This document shows positions 26,619 through 35,576 of a DNA stretch of 64,000 bases, piece by piece; position 1 is the first letter of the stretch; each line of letters starts with the position of its first letter. The stretch spans positions 1-64,000 of the forward strand of contig NZ_VINQ01000006.1 of the NCBI RefSeq assembly GCF_008369105.1, given 5' to 3'. The position numbers and the translations under genes are program-made. The notes below the pieces were generated by a model. The model worked only from the letters and a program-made list of their open reading frames with translations, did no database searches and was not told where the DNA came from. This DNA comes from Aquicoccus porphyridii. Lineage in GTDB: Bacteria; Pseudomonadota; Alphaproteobacteria; Rhodobacterales; Rhodobacteraceae.

Positions 26619-27811
26619 GGCGCAGCCATCAGCGTCTGACCGTCGCGCGCGGTGATATGCCCGCCCTTCACGACCAGCTTGCGCGGGGCATGGGTCACGA
26701 CGGCCTGCACGACCGCCTCGCCCTCGACCAGCACGAGATCGCCGGGCGCGCCCGCCTTCAACGCGCGACGCGGTTTGCCCATCGCCACGGCGCCGCCGCC
26801 CGCGCAAATATCAAGCGCGCGCTTGACCTCGACATCCTCGCGCAGGTTGTTGCGCAGGCCCACGAACTTGGCCCGTTCCAGCATGTCGCCATTGCCATAA
26901 GGCCCCCAGGTGTCCTGTATCCCGTCATTGCCGGCGCCGATGCGGATGCCATGCGCGTCGAGTTGCTTGACCATCGGTGCGGGCGACGAGGCGGGCGCGG
27001 TGGTCATGATCGCCACGTCCATCGCGGCCAGCCGTTCCAGCATCGCCTCGACGCGCGGATAGTCCTGCATCCCGAGGCAGAAGGCGTGGGAGATCGTCAC
27101 CATCCCCTTCATGTCCAGCGCCTCGGCCCGGTCGAGGATCATCTCCATCGAAAACAGGCCCAGGTCGCCACGCTCATGCAGGTGGATGTCGATGCCCTTG
27201 CCGTGCCTTTCCGCAAGGCCGAAGATGATATCCAGATGCCCCTTGGGGTCGCGATCCACGCCGCAGGGGTCGAGCCCGCCAACCAGGTTCGCACCCATGG
27301 CAAGCGCCTGGTCCATCAGTTCGGCCGTGCCCTCGCGGGTGGTCAGACCCGACTGGGGAAAGGCGACCGTCTCGATCTCGACCACATCGGCAAGGATTTC
27401 GGCGGTCTGCATCACGCCTTCGAGCGCGCGCAAGCCCCCTTGGGTGTCTATATCGATATGGCTGCGGATGAGCGTTGCGCCGAACCCTGCGGTCTTGAGC
27501 GCGTGGCGCATGGATTGAACGTGGGGGTCAAGGCCAAGGCGCTGTTTCATATCGCGCTCGTTCTCGATCATCGCCATCAGGCTCGCACCGCCCACGTCGT
27601 TCTTGTACCAGGGCCACCCCAGCAGCGACTTGTCGAGATGGGTATGCGCATCGACCAGCCCGGGCAGGGCAATAAGGCCGGTGGCATCCTCCTCCGCCAC
27701 CCCGGGCGCGTCGAGACCGGGCGCGATCTCCGCGATGACGCCATCGCGGATCAGGATGTCGGCAGGTTCATCGTCCATGATGCGGACGTTCTTGATGAGC
27801 AGAGAGGTCAT
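26615..27811 (-). CDS. Cytosine deaminase-like amidohydrolase
   Basis: Product of 398 residues. VDAHTHLDKSL gives the HxH metal ligands (His56, His58). LIRSHIDID, IDIHLHERGD, TISHAFCLG and the aspartate region GAGNDGIQDTWGPYGNGDM follow the cytosine deaminase/AtzC pattern. The enzyme is expected to hydrolyse an amidine or amide bond in an N-heterocycle. It starts ten bases after the permease stop, and its stop overlaps the next amidohydrolase start by GTGA. Actual cytosine activity is doubtful, because the surrounding operon is a peptide-type importer with a racemase rather than a pyrimidine salvage set. Confidence 0.82.
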   Translation of the reverse strand: MTSLLIKNVRIMDDEPADILIRDGVIAEIAPGLDAPGVAEEDATGLIALPGLVDAHTHLDKSLLGWPWYKNDVGGASLMAMIENERDMKQRLGLDPHVQSMRHALKTAGFGATLIRSHIDIDTQGGLRALEGVMQTAEILADVVEIETVAFPQSGLTTREGTAELMDQALAMGANLVGGLDPCGVDRDPKGHLDIIFGLAERHGKGIDIHLHERGDLGLFSMEMILDRAEALDMKGMVTISHAFCLGMQDYPRVEAMLERLAAMDVAIMTTAPASSPAPMVKQLDAHGIRIGAGNDGIQDTWGPYGNGDMLERAKFVGLRNNLREDVEVKRALDICAGGGAVAMGKPRRALKAGAPGDLVLVEGEAVVQAVVTHAPRKLVVKGGHITARDGQTLMAAP

Positions 27812-27821
27812 GTTCAGTCCT

Positions 27822-28778
27822 TCAGCGAAGTTTCGGGTTCAGCGCGTCGCGCAGCCAGTCGCCCAGCATGTTCACCGCGACCACCAGAATGCAAAGCTGG
27901 ATCGACGGGAACAATACGATCCACCACGACCCCGAGAAGAGGTATTGATTGCCGACCCGGATCAGCGTGCCGAGCGACGGCTGGTTGGGGGGCATGCCGA
28001 CGCCGAGAAACGACAGCGTCGCCTCGATCAGGATGGCAAGACCGAAATTCAGCGTGGCGGCAACGAAAACCGGCGTCAGCGTGTTGGGCAGGATATGCTT
28101 GAGCATCAGCCGCCGCGCGGGCGTCCCGACGAGGCGCGACGCCTGCACGTATTCCTTGCGCCGCTCGACCATCGTCTGCGCGCGCACCACGCGGGCATAT
28201 TGCACCCAGGAGTAGAGCGCGATGGCCAGCACCAGCACCACCGCGATCCCCGCCTCGCGCAACTCGGGCGGAAGCATCGCCTGCGCGACCGAACTGACAA
28301 GGATCGCGACAAGGATGATCGGGATCGACAACAGCACGTCGCCCACCCGCATCAGGACATTGTCGACCCAGCCACCATAAAAGCCGGCGGTCAGCCCGGC
28401 GAGCACACCCACGACGAGCGACACAAGGACCGAGGCAATGCCGATGAAAATTGAAATGCGCGTGCCATAGAGAATGCCCGAGAGAATGTCGCGCCCCTGA
28501 ACATCGGTGCCCAGGATATAGGGCATCTGCCCGCCCTCCATCCAGACGGGGGGCAGCTCGGCGTTCCACAGCTCCAGCGCGGCCAGATCATAGGGGTTCT
28601 GCGGCGACAGGACCGGCGCCAGAAACGCGGCGAGGATCACGAGGCCGAGCACGATGGCCGCCCCCATCGCGGATTTCGAACTCTTGAAGCTCCACCACAG
28701 GTCGCTGTCGAAGAACAGTTCGCGGCGGCTTCTGGTCTTGGGTTTGATCTTGGGTGTGGGGGCGGGGATATCGGTCAT
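27822..28778 (-). CDS. ABC transporter permease (DppC-like)
   Basis: Inner-membrane permease of 318 residues. A cytoplasmic N-terminus (KPKTRSRRELFFDSDLWW) is followed by a first membrane helix AAIVLGLVILAAFLAPVLS. A periplasmic segment with ILGTDVQGRDILSG and about five more helices follow. The EAA-type coupling loop is QASRLVGTPARRLMLKH. ATG 28778 is chosen because it overlaps the stop of the DppB-like gene (ATGA) and gives a family-normal N-terminus. Confidence 0.9.
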   Translation of the reverse strand: MTDIPAPTPKIKPKTRSRRELFFDSDLWWSFKSSKSAMGAAIVLGLVILAAFLAPVLSPQNPYDLAALELWNAELPPVWMEGGQMPYILGTDVQGRDILSGILYGTRISIFIGIASVLVSLVVGVLAGLTAGFYGGWVDNVLMRVGDVLLSIPIILVAILVSSVAQAMLPPELREAGIAVVLVLAIALYSWVQYARVVRAQTMVERRKEYVQASRLVGTPARRLMLKHILPNTLTPVFVAATLNFGLAILIEATLSFLGVGMPPNQPSLGTLIRVGNQYLFSGSWWIVLFPSIQLCILVVAVNMLGDWLRDALNPKLR

Positions 28779-29746
28779 TTTTCGGCTCCACGCAGGCGGG
28801 GGTCGATCATGGCATAGGTGATGTCCACAAGGGTGTTGAGCAGCACAAAGATCAGCGCCACGATGCACAGATACGCCGCCATGATCGGCACATCGACAAA
28901 GGTGACGGCCTGGATGAACAACAGGCCCATGCCCGGCCACTGGAACACCGTCTCGGTCACCAGGGCAAAGGCGATCAGCCCGCCGATCTGCATCGCCGTC
29001 ATCGTCACCACCGGCATCAGGCAATTGCGCAGCGCGTGGCGAAAATGGATGGCGCGGGCGGGGATGCCGCGCGCACGGGCGAACTTGATGAAATCCGAGC
29101 GCAGCACCTCGAGCATCTCGGCGCGCACAAGCCGCATCACCAGCGTGATCTGGAACAGCGACAGCGACAGCGCGGGCAGGATGATCGACATGCGGCCCGA
29201 ATGGGTCAGCAGCCCCGTGGACCACCAGCCGATATCGACCGTCTCGCCGCGCCCGAAGGCGGGCATCCAGCCAAGCCAGACCGAGAAGATCAGGATCAGC
29301 CCGATCCCCACCACGAAACTGGGCAGCGAAACCCCGATGATCGAGGTGAATTGCATCGCTTCGGCATACCAGGTCTGTCGCCGGATCGCGGTGATCACGC
29401 CCATCGGGATACCCGCCACCAGCGAGATCAGGGTCGCCACGATCACCAGTTCGAATGTCGCGGGAAACCGTTCGGCAATCATGCCCAGCACGTCTTGCTG
29501 GTTGCGAAAGGAGATGCCGAAATCCCCCTGGGCCGCGTTACTGACGAAGGTGCCGAACTGCACGATGAAGGGCTCATCGAGGCCCAGCCGGTTACGCAAT
29601 TCGTCGCGCTGTTCCTGGGTCGCCTGCTCGTTGAGCATCAATTCGACCGGGTCACCGACGAAACGAAAGATCATGAACGCGATGAAGCTGACCGAGAGCA
29701 TCACGAAGATGGCATTGGCCGAGCGCTTGATCAGAAAAGCCAGCAT
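28775..29746 (-). CDS. ABC transporter permease (DppB-like)
   Basis: Inner-membrane permease of 323 residues. It starts MLAFLIKRSANAIFVMLSVS at ATG 29746, supported by AAAGGGG upstream; an in-frame ATG at 29779 would add 11 unlikely residues. Six membrane helices are visible, with the DppB-type periplasmic loop (GLDEPFIVQFGTFV, GDFGISF) and the coupling loop ARARGIPARAIHFRHALRN. It forms the translocation pore with the DppC-like subunit. Confidence 0.9.
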   Translation of the reverse strand: MLAFLIKRSANAIFVMLSVSFIAFMIFRFVGDPVELMLNEQATQEQRDELRNRLGLDEPFIVQFGTFVSNAAQGDFGISFRNQQDVLGMIAERFPATFELVIVATLISLVAGIPMGVITAIRRQTWYAEAMQFTSIIGVSLPSFVVGIGLILIFSVWLGWMPAFGRGETVDIGWWSTGLLTHSGRMSIILPALSLSLFQITLVMRLVRAEMLEVLRSDFIKFARARGIPARAIHFRHALRNCLMPVVTMTAMQIGGLIAFALVTETVFQWPGMGLLFIQAVTFVDVPIMAAYLCIVALIFVLLNTLVDITYAMIDPRLRGAEK

Positions 29747-29806
29747 GGCTGCCCCTTTCTCTGGAAAGATGGGCGGCACCGTGGTGCCGCCCCAGTGCGG
29801 CGGAGA

Positions 29807-31378
29807 TTACTTGGTCACGTACCAGAGCCGCGGCTTGTTATCGGGGAACTGGGGAAAGTCCTCGAACTCGGCCGCCGCGGCCCAGGCCATGGGCTGCTGG
29901 TGCAGCGGCATCATCACGATCTCGTCGCGCGCGATCTTCAGCGCCTCGGTTTCCATCGCCAGCCGCTTTTCCCGGTCAAGCTCGACACCGGCGGCCTGGG
30001 TCAGGCGGTCGATCTCGGGATAGGACCAGTCACCCCAGTTGAACACGCCCGCATTGCCCTCCTTGCTGTGCAGCATCTGGATCAGGATCGAATAGGTGTC
30101 GAGCATCGGCAGCGTTGCCCAACCGATTGTATACACATCGGCCTGGCCATTCGCGCGCTTGGGCGTCTGTTTCGCGGTCGGCCCGATATCGAGACGGGGC
30201 TTCAACCCGATCCGCGACCACATCGAGGCGATGGCCTGGCAGAACTGCTCCTCGTTGACATAGCTTTCATTGGTGCAGACGAAATCGAACTCGAACCCGT
30301 CGGGATAACCGGCCTCGGTCAGCAATTCCTTGGCCCGGTTGACATCGACGCCCACGACCTCGTCCAGTTCCTCGGAATAGCCCGGGATGGCCGGGGCAAC
30401 GAGGGTTCCGGCATTGCGCGACTTGCCGCGCATCACCTTGTCATGGATCAGCTCCATGTCCACGGCCAACTGCATCGCCTGGCGCACGCGCAGATCGTTC
30501 ATCGGGTTCTCGCCGCCCGCGACCAGTTCGTCCCGACGGTTGAAGCCGAGCATCACGGTCCGCAGGTCGGTGCGTTCCAGCACCTTGAGGTTCTGCGCCG
30601 CCTGAAGCCGCGGCAGATCCTGGACCGGCGCACTGTCCACGAAATCGACCTCGCCGGAAAGAAGTGCGGCCACGCGGGTCGCGGCCGAGGAGACCGGCTG
30701 GAACTCGATCCGGGTCAGGTTGTGCTGCGGCTCGTCCCACCAGCCTTCGTTCACCGACAGGATGGTCTGCGCCTCGGGGGTGCGGGAATCGAGCTTGAAG
30801 GGGCCCGTGCCATTGGTGTTGAAGGTGGCAAAACCCTCGACCCCCGCGCTGACATCGGTGGGCTTTTCGGCGTTGTTCTCGACCAGCCATTCCTTGTCGA
30901 AGACGTGGATGTTGGTCAGATCGTTGAGCAGCAGCGGGTAAGGGCCGGTCAACTCGATGTCGATCGTGAACTCGTCGACCACCTCGGCACTCTTGTAGGC
31001 TGGCAGGTTGCCCTTGAGCGGCGAGGTCGGATCGCTCACACGCTGGAGCGATGCCAGAACGTCCTCGGCGGTGAAATCGTTGCCATTATGGAACGTCACG
31101 CCCTCGCGCAGCCTGAACCGCCAGGTGGTGGGCGAAACGATCTCCCAGGATTCCGCCAGCGCCGGCTCGATCTCGAGATCGCGGTTATAGCGGACCAGCC
31201 CTTCGTAGATGTGGTTGAGGAAATTGATCGTGTAACTGTCGCCATAGGAATAGGGGTCGAGCGACACGATGTCCCGCGGGGCACCCCACCTGACCGTTTC
31301 CGCCACGGCGCCGCTTCCGATGGTCGCGGCGATCAACCCGCCGACCAGCGCGGCTTTGGGTCCAAGTCTTGAGATCAT
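29807..31378 (-). CDS. ABC transporter substrate-binding protein (SBP_bac_5)
   Basis: Periplasmic binding protein of 523 residues and first gene of the leftward nine-gene operon. ATG 31378 follows AGGGAG and gives a normal signal peptide: MISRLGPK, hydrophobic stretch, then AVAETV as cleavage region. An upstream in-frame ATG at 31426 would bury that signal. Family features are LDPYSYGDSYTINFLNHIYE, ALAESWEI, RLREGVTFHNGNDFTAEDV and WWDEPQHNLTRIEF. Related proteins bind peptides, nickel chelates, opines or other amides, so the ligand cannot be read from sequence. The enzymes downstream suggest a cyclic amide or N-heterocycle. Confidence 0.9.
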   Translation of the reverse strand: MISRLGPKAALVGGLIAATIGSGAVAETVRWGAPRDIVSLDPYSYGDSYTINFLNHIYEGLVRYNRDLEIEPALAESWEIVSPTTWRFRLREGVTFHNGNDFTAEDVLASLQRVSDPTSPLKGNLPAYKSAEVVDEFTIDIELTGPYPLLLNDLTNIHVFDKEWLVENNAEKPTDVSAGVEGFATFNTNGTGPFKLDSRTPEAQTILSVNEGWWDEPQHNLTRIEFQPVSSAATRVAALLSGEVDFVDSAPVQDLPRLQAAQNLKVLERTDLRTVMLGFNRRDELVAGGENPMNDLRVRQAMQLAVDMELIHDKVMRGKSRNAGTLVAPAIPGYSEELDEVVGVDVNRAKELLTEAGYPDGFEFDFVCTNESYVNEEQFCQAIASMWSRIGLKPRLDIGPTAKQTPKRANGQADVYTIGWATLPMLDTYSILIQMLHSKEGNAGVFNWGDWSYPEIDRLTQAAGVELDREKRLAMETEALKIARDEIVMMPLHQQPMAWAAAAEFEDFPQFPDNKPRLWYVTK

Positions 31379-31532
31379 TGTTGTTCTCCCTGTTTTGGAT
31401 ACGATTTCAACAGAACTTGCATCCATTTCATCTGTTCACCCCCGTTTCTCCGTTGATTCAGGGGCCGCATTGCGGTCGGAACGGCATTCCTGTCCCGACA
31501 TGGGATCGGACGGTAGAAGCTGGAATTCAATG

Positions 31533-31580
31533 TGTCTACAAAAAATTTACATTATTGTATACATCTCAAGTATCCGATAC
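31533..31580. promoter_or_regulatory. Candidate GntR operator cluster
   Basis: The 289-base gap between the binding-protein gene and the GntR gene holds TGTCTACA (31533-31540) and the perfect palindrome TGTATACA (31556-31563), 23 bases apart. GTATC-C-GATAC, a perfect 5-bp inverted repeat, follows at 31570-31580. FadR-subfamily GntR proteins bind short palindromes of T-x-G-T-x-x-x-A-C-x-A type. The clustering in an AT-rich patch of a GC-rich genome supports a shared operator for the two divergent promoters. No experimental basis. Confidence 0.5.
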
Positions 31581-31667
31581 ATGGAGAAAGATTGCTGCTA
31601 TCCTCCTCGCACCATTGGGCAGCATCCCGGCCGATCGAACCTTCAAGAAACCAAGTGACCAAAAACA

Positions 31668-32357
31668 ATGTACAAATCTTCGACACGCAGCTTTCCGGTT
31701 TACGATTCATTGAGACAGGCAATTATCGAACAGGCGCTGAAGCCCGGGGTGAAACTACCCGAGGATTCCATCGGCGAGACCTTCGGCGTTAGCCGAACGA
31801 TCGTACGCAATGCGCTGGTTCGGCTGGATGCCGAGGGGCTTGTCGACATTCAACCGAATCGCGGCGCGTCGGTTGCAGAACCCACGATCGAGGAAGCGTA
31901 TGACATCTTCGACATGCGGCAATGTCTGGAGCGCGAAGTCATGCAGAGACTCTGCGCAATGGACCCCAAACCCATCATCAAGGCGCTGAAGGATCACCTC
32001 GCCGAGGAAGAGAAATACCTGGGCAAGGACGGGACACGCTCGATCCGGCTGGCGGGGGAATTTCATATCCTGCTTGCGGAACTGACCGGCTCGCGAATCC
32101 TTGCCAATTACGTGAACGAAATCGTCTCGCGCTGCTCTCTGATCCTGGCACGTTTTGCCCAGGCCCATTCGGCGGAATGCGGTGTCGAGGAGCACGCCGA
32201 AATCATCGAGGCCATTGCCCGCGGCGACGCGGAACGCGCAACAACGCAGATGCACAGCCACCTTCATGGCGTGCAGGACCGGGCCCTGCTCAATCCCGAA
32301 GACGATCGCACCGAGAACGTGGCGCAGATCCTGTCCCGCTACAGGCCGGAAAAATGA
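31668..32357 (+). CDS. GntR-family regulator, FadR/FCD subfamily
   Basis: DNA-binding regulator of 229 residues. A winged HTH occupies residues 10-75 (VYDSLRQAIIEQALKPG, then FGVSRTIVRNALVRLDAEGL), followed by an all-helical FCD ligand domain. The FCD metal site is suggested by FDMRQCLERE, AGEFHILLAELTGS, and HAEIIEAIARGD with the following MHSHL. Divergent from the transporter/amidohydrolase operon, so probably its local regulator responding to a carboxylate-type metabolite. Confidence 0.88.
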   Translation: MYKSSTRSFPVYDSLRQAIIEQALKPGVKLPEDSIGETFGVSRTIVRNALVRLDAEGLVDIQPNRGASVAEPTIEEAYDIFDMRQCLEREVMQRLCAMDPKPIIKALKDHLAEEEKYLGKDGTRSIRLAGEFHILLAELTGSRILANYVNEIVSRCSLILARFAQAHSAECGVEEHAEIIEAIARGDAERATTQMHSHLHGVQDRALLNPEDDRTENVAQILSRYRPEK

Positions 32358-32537
32358 GCTGATGCCCGCTGGCGACGCGCGCCCCGCGACCCACCCGGGC
32401 GAGCGCCCATGGCGATTGCGCCGAAGATAGACTGTAGCCGGGAAATATTGCGGCCCTGGTTCAGCAAGTGAAACCCGACACAGGCCGACAGGATAGCGTG
32501 ACATCGCAGGAGCGTGCCAGGCTCACCACACCCCGCC

Positions 32538-32807
32538 TCACCGCAACTGGCTGTCCTTGCTCCCACGGCGGTTGATCCCGCCACGCGCGTTCGCCGCGCC
32601 ATCGCGTTCCGACGCGCAATCCACGCAAAGCTTGACCCCCGGGATCGCCTGTCGCCGCTTCTCGGGAATCTCCTCGCCGCATTCGGCGCATTCCGTCAGG
32701 CTCTCACCGACCGGCACCTTGCGCCCCTTCATCCGCGCCAGCTCATCCTCGATCGAGGCTTCGATCTGTTCGCTGACCGCACCATCCTTTGCCCAGCCAC
32801 CGGCCAT
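32538..32807 (-). CDS. DksA/TraR-type C4 zinc finger protein
   Basis: Small protein of 89 residues. A C-terminal C4 zinc finger CAECGEEIPEKRRQAIPG is completed by LCVDCASERDG (C-x2-C-x17-C-x2-C), as in DksA/TraR-like proteins that act on RNA polymerase. It lacks the long coiled coil of true DksA, so it belongs to the short TraR/YbiI-like group. ATG 32807 follows a very strong AAGGAGGTG. The last 15 residues are basic. Confidence 0.85.
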   Translation of the reverse strand: MAGGWAKDGAVSEQIEASIEDELARMKGRKVPVGESLTECAECGEEIPEKRRQAIPGVKLCVDCASERDGAANARGGINRRGSKDSQLR

Positions 32808-32848
32808 CGCGCCACCTCCTTGCATCCAGCATACGCCCTGCCCCGCGC

Positions 32849-34309
32849 CTAGATCAACCACTGCGACAGCAGCGCCACCAGCCCCGCCAGAGCGGCGAAC
32901 ACCGCAACAAAACCCAGCGTCCGCCGCCGGTCCTGCCGCGCCGCCAGCCCCCCGGCATAATCGAACCGCTCATAGATCACCCGCTCCCCGGGCATCCCCA
33001 TATCCTCAAGCGTGTCCGACACCGCCGTCACCATCGGCCCCGGCCCGCACATCAGCACCACGCCCCGCTTGGGGTCGAGCCCGTCAAGAAGCACGCCCAG
33101 CTTGTCGCGGTCGAGATACCCGGTCGCCCCATCCCAACCCTCGCCACTCTCACTGATCAGCAGCACATCGAGATCCAGAACCTCCTTCGCCGCCTCGATC
33201 TCGTCGAGACAGGCGAAATTCTCCGGCTGCCCCACCGCATAGGCCACCCGCACCGGCCGCCTGTCCCCCCGCGCCACGAGATCGCGCAACAGCCCCATGA
33301 TCGGCGCGATCCCCACGCCCCCCGCGATCAACAGAACATGATCGCCCGGGTGCCGCTCAAGCGTGAAGGTGCCATGGGGTCCGTCGATCCCGATCGCCGT
33401 GCCGGGCTGCAACTCACCCACGGTGCTTGTGAAATCTCCCGCTTCCTTGATGATCAGGCTCAGCCCCGCCCGCCTCGGACTGTCGGCGATCGAGAACGGA
33501 TGATCGAAGAGCGGAAACCGTCGTCCCGCCACCGTCATCCACACGAACTGCCCGGCGCGATAGGCCAGCGCCGTGCTGCCCTTGGCGGGCTGGATGTCCA
33601 GCTCCCACACCCGGTCCGCCTTTTTCTCGACGCGGCGCAATTCCCACGGCTGGCGATGCAGACGCATCCAGCGCCAGCCATAAAGCACTGCGAATGCCAG
33701 CACGACCACCGCCCCCACGCCCCACCAGAACCCGTGCAACGCGCCCAGCGCACTCAGCCGCCCGGCGCTCACCGCGTGATGCAACCCGCCACCCAACGCC
33801 ACCAGAGCAAGGATGACGTGACTGCCCCGCCATATCTCGTAACGAAAGAAATCGCGCGCCACCCCCATCGCGACCAGCAGCACCAGCGCGCCCAGCGCAA
33901 TCACCCCGCTGCGCCAGTCCGCCCCGGTGAGATAGGCGGTCATCCGCTCAACCCCCCGCGCCGGATCATCAAGCCATGTCGGCCAGACATAGGCAATCGG
34001 ATGCAGCACCAGCATCAGCACGACGACATAGGCCGCGATCTTGTGAAACGCCATCACCCGGTCGATGCCCATGCCGCCGGACACGGCGCGAAACCGCCCC
34101 GAGGTCAGAACCTGCACCGCCATCGCGGTCAACCCGGCAAGGCCCGGCCCCGCCCCGAACGCCTCCCACGGGTCAAGCGGCGCAGCGCGCGACAACCCGC
34201 CAATGCCGATGGGCAGCACACAGGCGACGAGATAGACCAGTGCCATCGCCCGCGCCGACAGCGCCGGCCATGGCGCCGCTGCGGGCGCCATGTCTGCGCG
34301 ACTCGTCAT
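32849..34309 (-). CDS. Ferric reductase-like membrane flavocytochrome
   Basis: Product of 486 residues from ATG 34309 (AGAGGAG upstream). The N-terminal half has about six membrane helices with histidines placed for haem binding (MAFHKIAAYVVVLMLVLHPI, SHVILALVALGGGLHHAV). The C-terminal half is a ferredoxin-NADP reductase-type module, with the flavin site RRFPLFDHPFSIADSP, the nucleotide site LLIAGGVGIAPIMGLLRDL and the end CGPGPMVTAVSDTL. A last hydrophobic segment closes the protein. Such proteins move electrons from NAD(P)H across the membrane to ferric ions or a periplasmic acceptor. It is divergent from a multihaem cytochrome gene, a plausible redox partner. Confidence 0.8.
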   Translation of the reverse strand: MTSRADMAPAAAPWPALSARAMALVYLVACVLPIGIGGLSRAAPLDPWEAFGAGPGLAGLTAMAVQVLTSGRFRAVSGGMGIDRVMAFHKIAAYVVVLMLVLHPIAYVWPTWLDDPARGVERMTAYLTGADWRSGVIALGALVLLVAMGVARDFFRYEIWRGSHVILALVALGGGLHHAVSAGRLSALGALHGFWWGVGAVVVLAFAVLYGWRWMRLHRQPWELRRVEKKADRVWELDIQPAKGSTALAYRAGQFVWMTVAGRRFPLFDHPFSIADSPRRAGLSLIIKEAGDFTSTVGELQPGTAIGIDGPHGTFTLERHPGDHVLLIAGGVGIAPIMGLLRDLVARGDRRPVRVAYAVGQPENFACLDEIEAAKEVLDLDVLLISESGEGWDGATGYLDRDKLGVLLDGLDPKRGVVLMCGPGPMVTAVSDTLEDMGMPGERVIYERFDYAGGLAARQDRRRTLGFVAVFAALAGLVALLSQWLI

Positions 34310-34452
34310 CCTGCACGCTCCTCTTGCCGCTTCATGTCGCCAACCTGCCCCGACTTTCGCCGGCATGCTTTGATCCGGGTCAAGGGAATCGTCTACACTC
34401 TGTGTGATCCTGACATGGCAAGGCAACCTCACCCCGCTCGAAGGAGCCAGAG

Positions 34453-35565
34453 ATGACCCCGCACGCCCTGATCCGCACGTTGACGCCGCTGCTTGTCGCG
34501 GCGGGCCTCATCGCCACGCCCGCCATGGCCCAGCCCGATTGGGAACAGCGCCACCGCGACGGGCTGGCCGCCATCGTGCAGCAATGGCTCGACGCGCCGC
34601 ATGGCGATTACGGCTCGCTCTCCTTCACCTACTGGAACAAGGACGGCGCCGTGCCCGAGGATTGTGCCGCCTGCCACTCGCAGCCCGGTTTTCTCGACCA
34701 TCTCGGCGCCAACGGCTCTGCCCCCGGCACCGTCAACGCCCCCGCCGCGATCAACGCGCCGATCGGCTGCGCCTCCTGCCACACCGAAGCGGCCCACGCA
34801 CTCGACGAGGTGACGTTCCCCTCGGGCGTATCCCTCACCGGGCTTGGCCCCGATGCCACCTGCATGACCTGTCACCAGGGCCGACATTCGGGCGACGACG
34901 TGGCAGCGGCGACCGAAGGGCTCGACGCTGATACCGTCTCCGCCGATCTGGGTTTCCTCAACATCCACTACGGCATCGCCGCGGCGGTGATCGGCGGGGC
35001 CGACCTGCGCGGCGGCTATCAGTATCCGGGCCAAAGCTATGCGGGAACCTCCACCCATGTGCCCAGCGCCAACACCTGCACCGACTGCCACGACCCGCAC
35101 AGCACGCAGGTCATCGACACCGAAGGCTGCATGAGCTGTCACCGCGGCGTCGAGAACCTGCGCGACATCCGCATGCAGCACGGCGATTTCGACGGCGACG
35201 GCGACATCTCGGGCGGCATCCACGCCGAGATCACCGGCGTGCAGGCGCAGCTCGACACCGCCATCCGCACCTACGCATCCGAGGTGATCGGCACCCCGAT
35301 CGGCTACGCCCCCGGCCGCTTCCCCTATTTCTTCACCGACAGCAACGGCAACGGCGTGATCGACGAGGACGAGGCGACCTTCCCCAACCGCTACCAGAGC
35401 TGGACCCCGCGCCTCCTCAAGGCCGCCTATAACTACCAGGCGGTCAAGAAAGACCCCGGCGGCTATGTCCACAACCCGCGCTACCTGCTGCAACTCCTGC
35501 ATGACAGTCTCGCCGATCTGGGCACCGTGGTGGCGCTCGATCTGGGCGCGAATCGCAGACCCTGA
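34453..35565 (+). CDS. Periplasmic pentahaem cytochrome c with EF-hand-like loop
   Basis: Product of 370 residues with an N-terminal signal peptide (hydrophobic LLVAAGLIATPAMA, cleavage before QPDWEQ). Five CxxCH haem sites are at about residues 71 (CAACH), 106 (CASCH), 137 (CMTCH), 209 (CTDCH) and 226 (CMSCH). DFDGDGDISGG is acidic and calcium-loop-like. Near residue 296, DSNGNGVIDEDE is a textbook 12-residue EF-hand loop. The C-terminal motif YVHNPRYLLQLLHDSLADLG looks conserved in form. ATG 34453 has GAAGGAG before it. An electron-carrier role in the periplasm is likely; donor and acceptor are unknown. Confidence 0.85.
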   Translation: MTPHALIRTLTPLLVAAGLIATPAMAQPDWEQRHRDGLAAIVQQWLDAPHGDYGSLSFTYWNKDGAVPEDCAACHSQPGFLDHLGANGSAPGTVNAPAAINAPIGCASCHTEAAHALDEVTFPSGVSLTGLGPDATCMTCHQGRHSGDDVAAATEGLDADTVSADLGFLNIHYGIAAAVIGGADLRGGYQYPGQSYAGTSTHVPSANTCTDCHDPHSTQVIDTEGCMSCHRGVENLRDIRMQHGDFDGDGDISGGIHAEITGVQAQLDTAIRTYASEVIGTPIGYAPGRFPYFFTDSNGNGVIDEDEATFPNRYQSWTPRLLKAAYNYQAVKKDPGGYVHNPRYLLQLLHDSLADLGTVVALDLGANRRP

Positions 35566-35576
35566 AACGGATCACC

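Noticed and set aside
28754-31372. 872-codon rightward open frame across the ABC permease and binding-protein genes
   Set aside because: It runs antisense through clearly recognised transporter genes and has a shadow-like His/Arg/Asp/Gln-rich composition with no motif.
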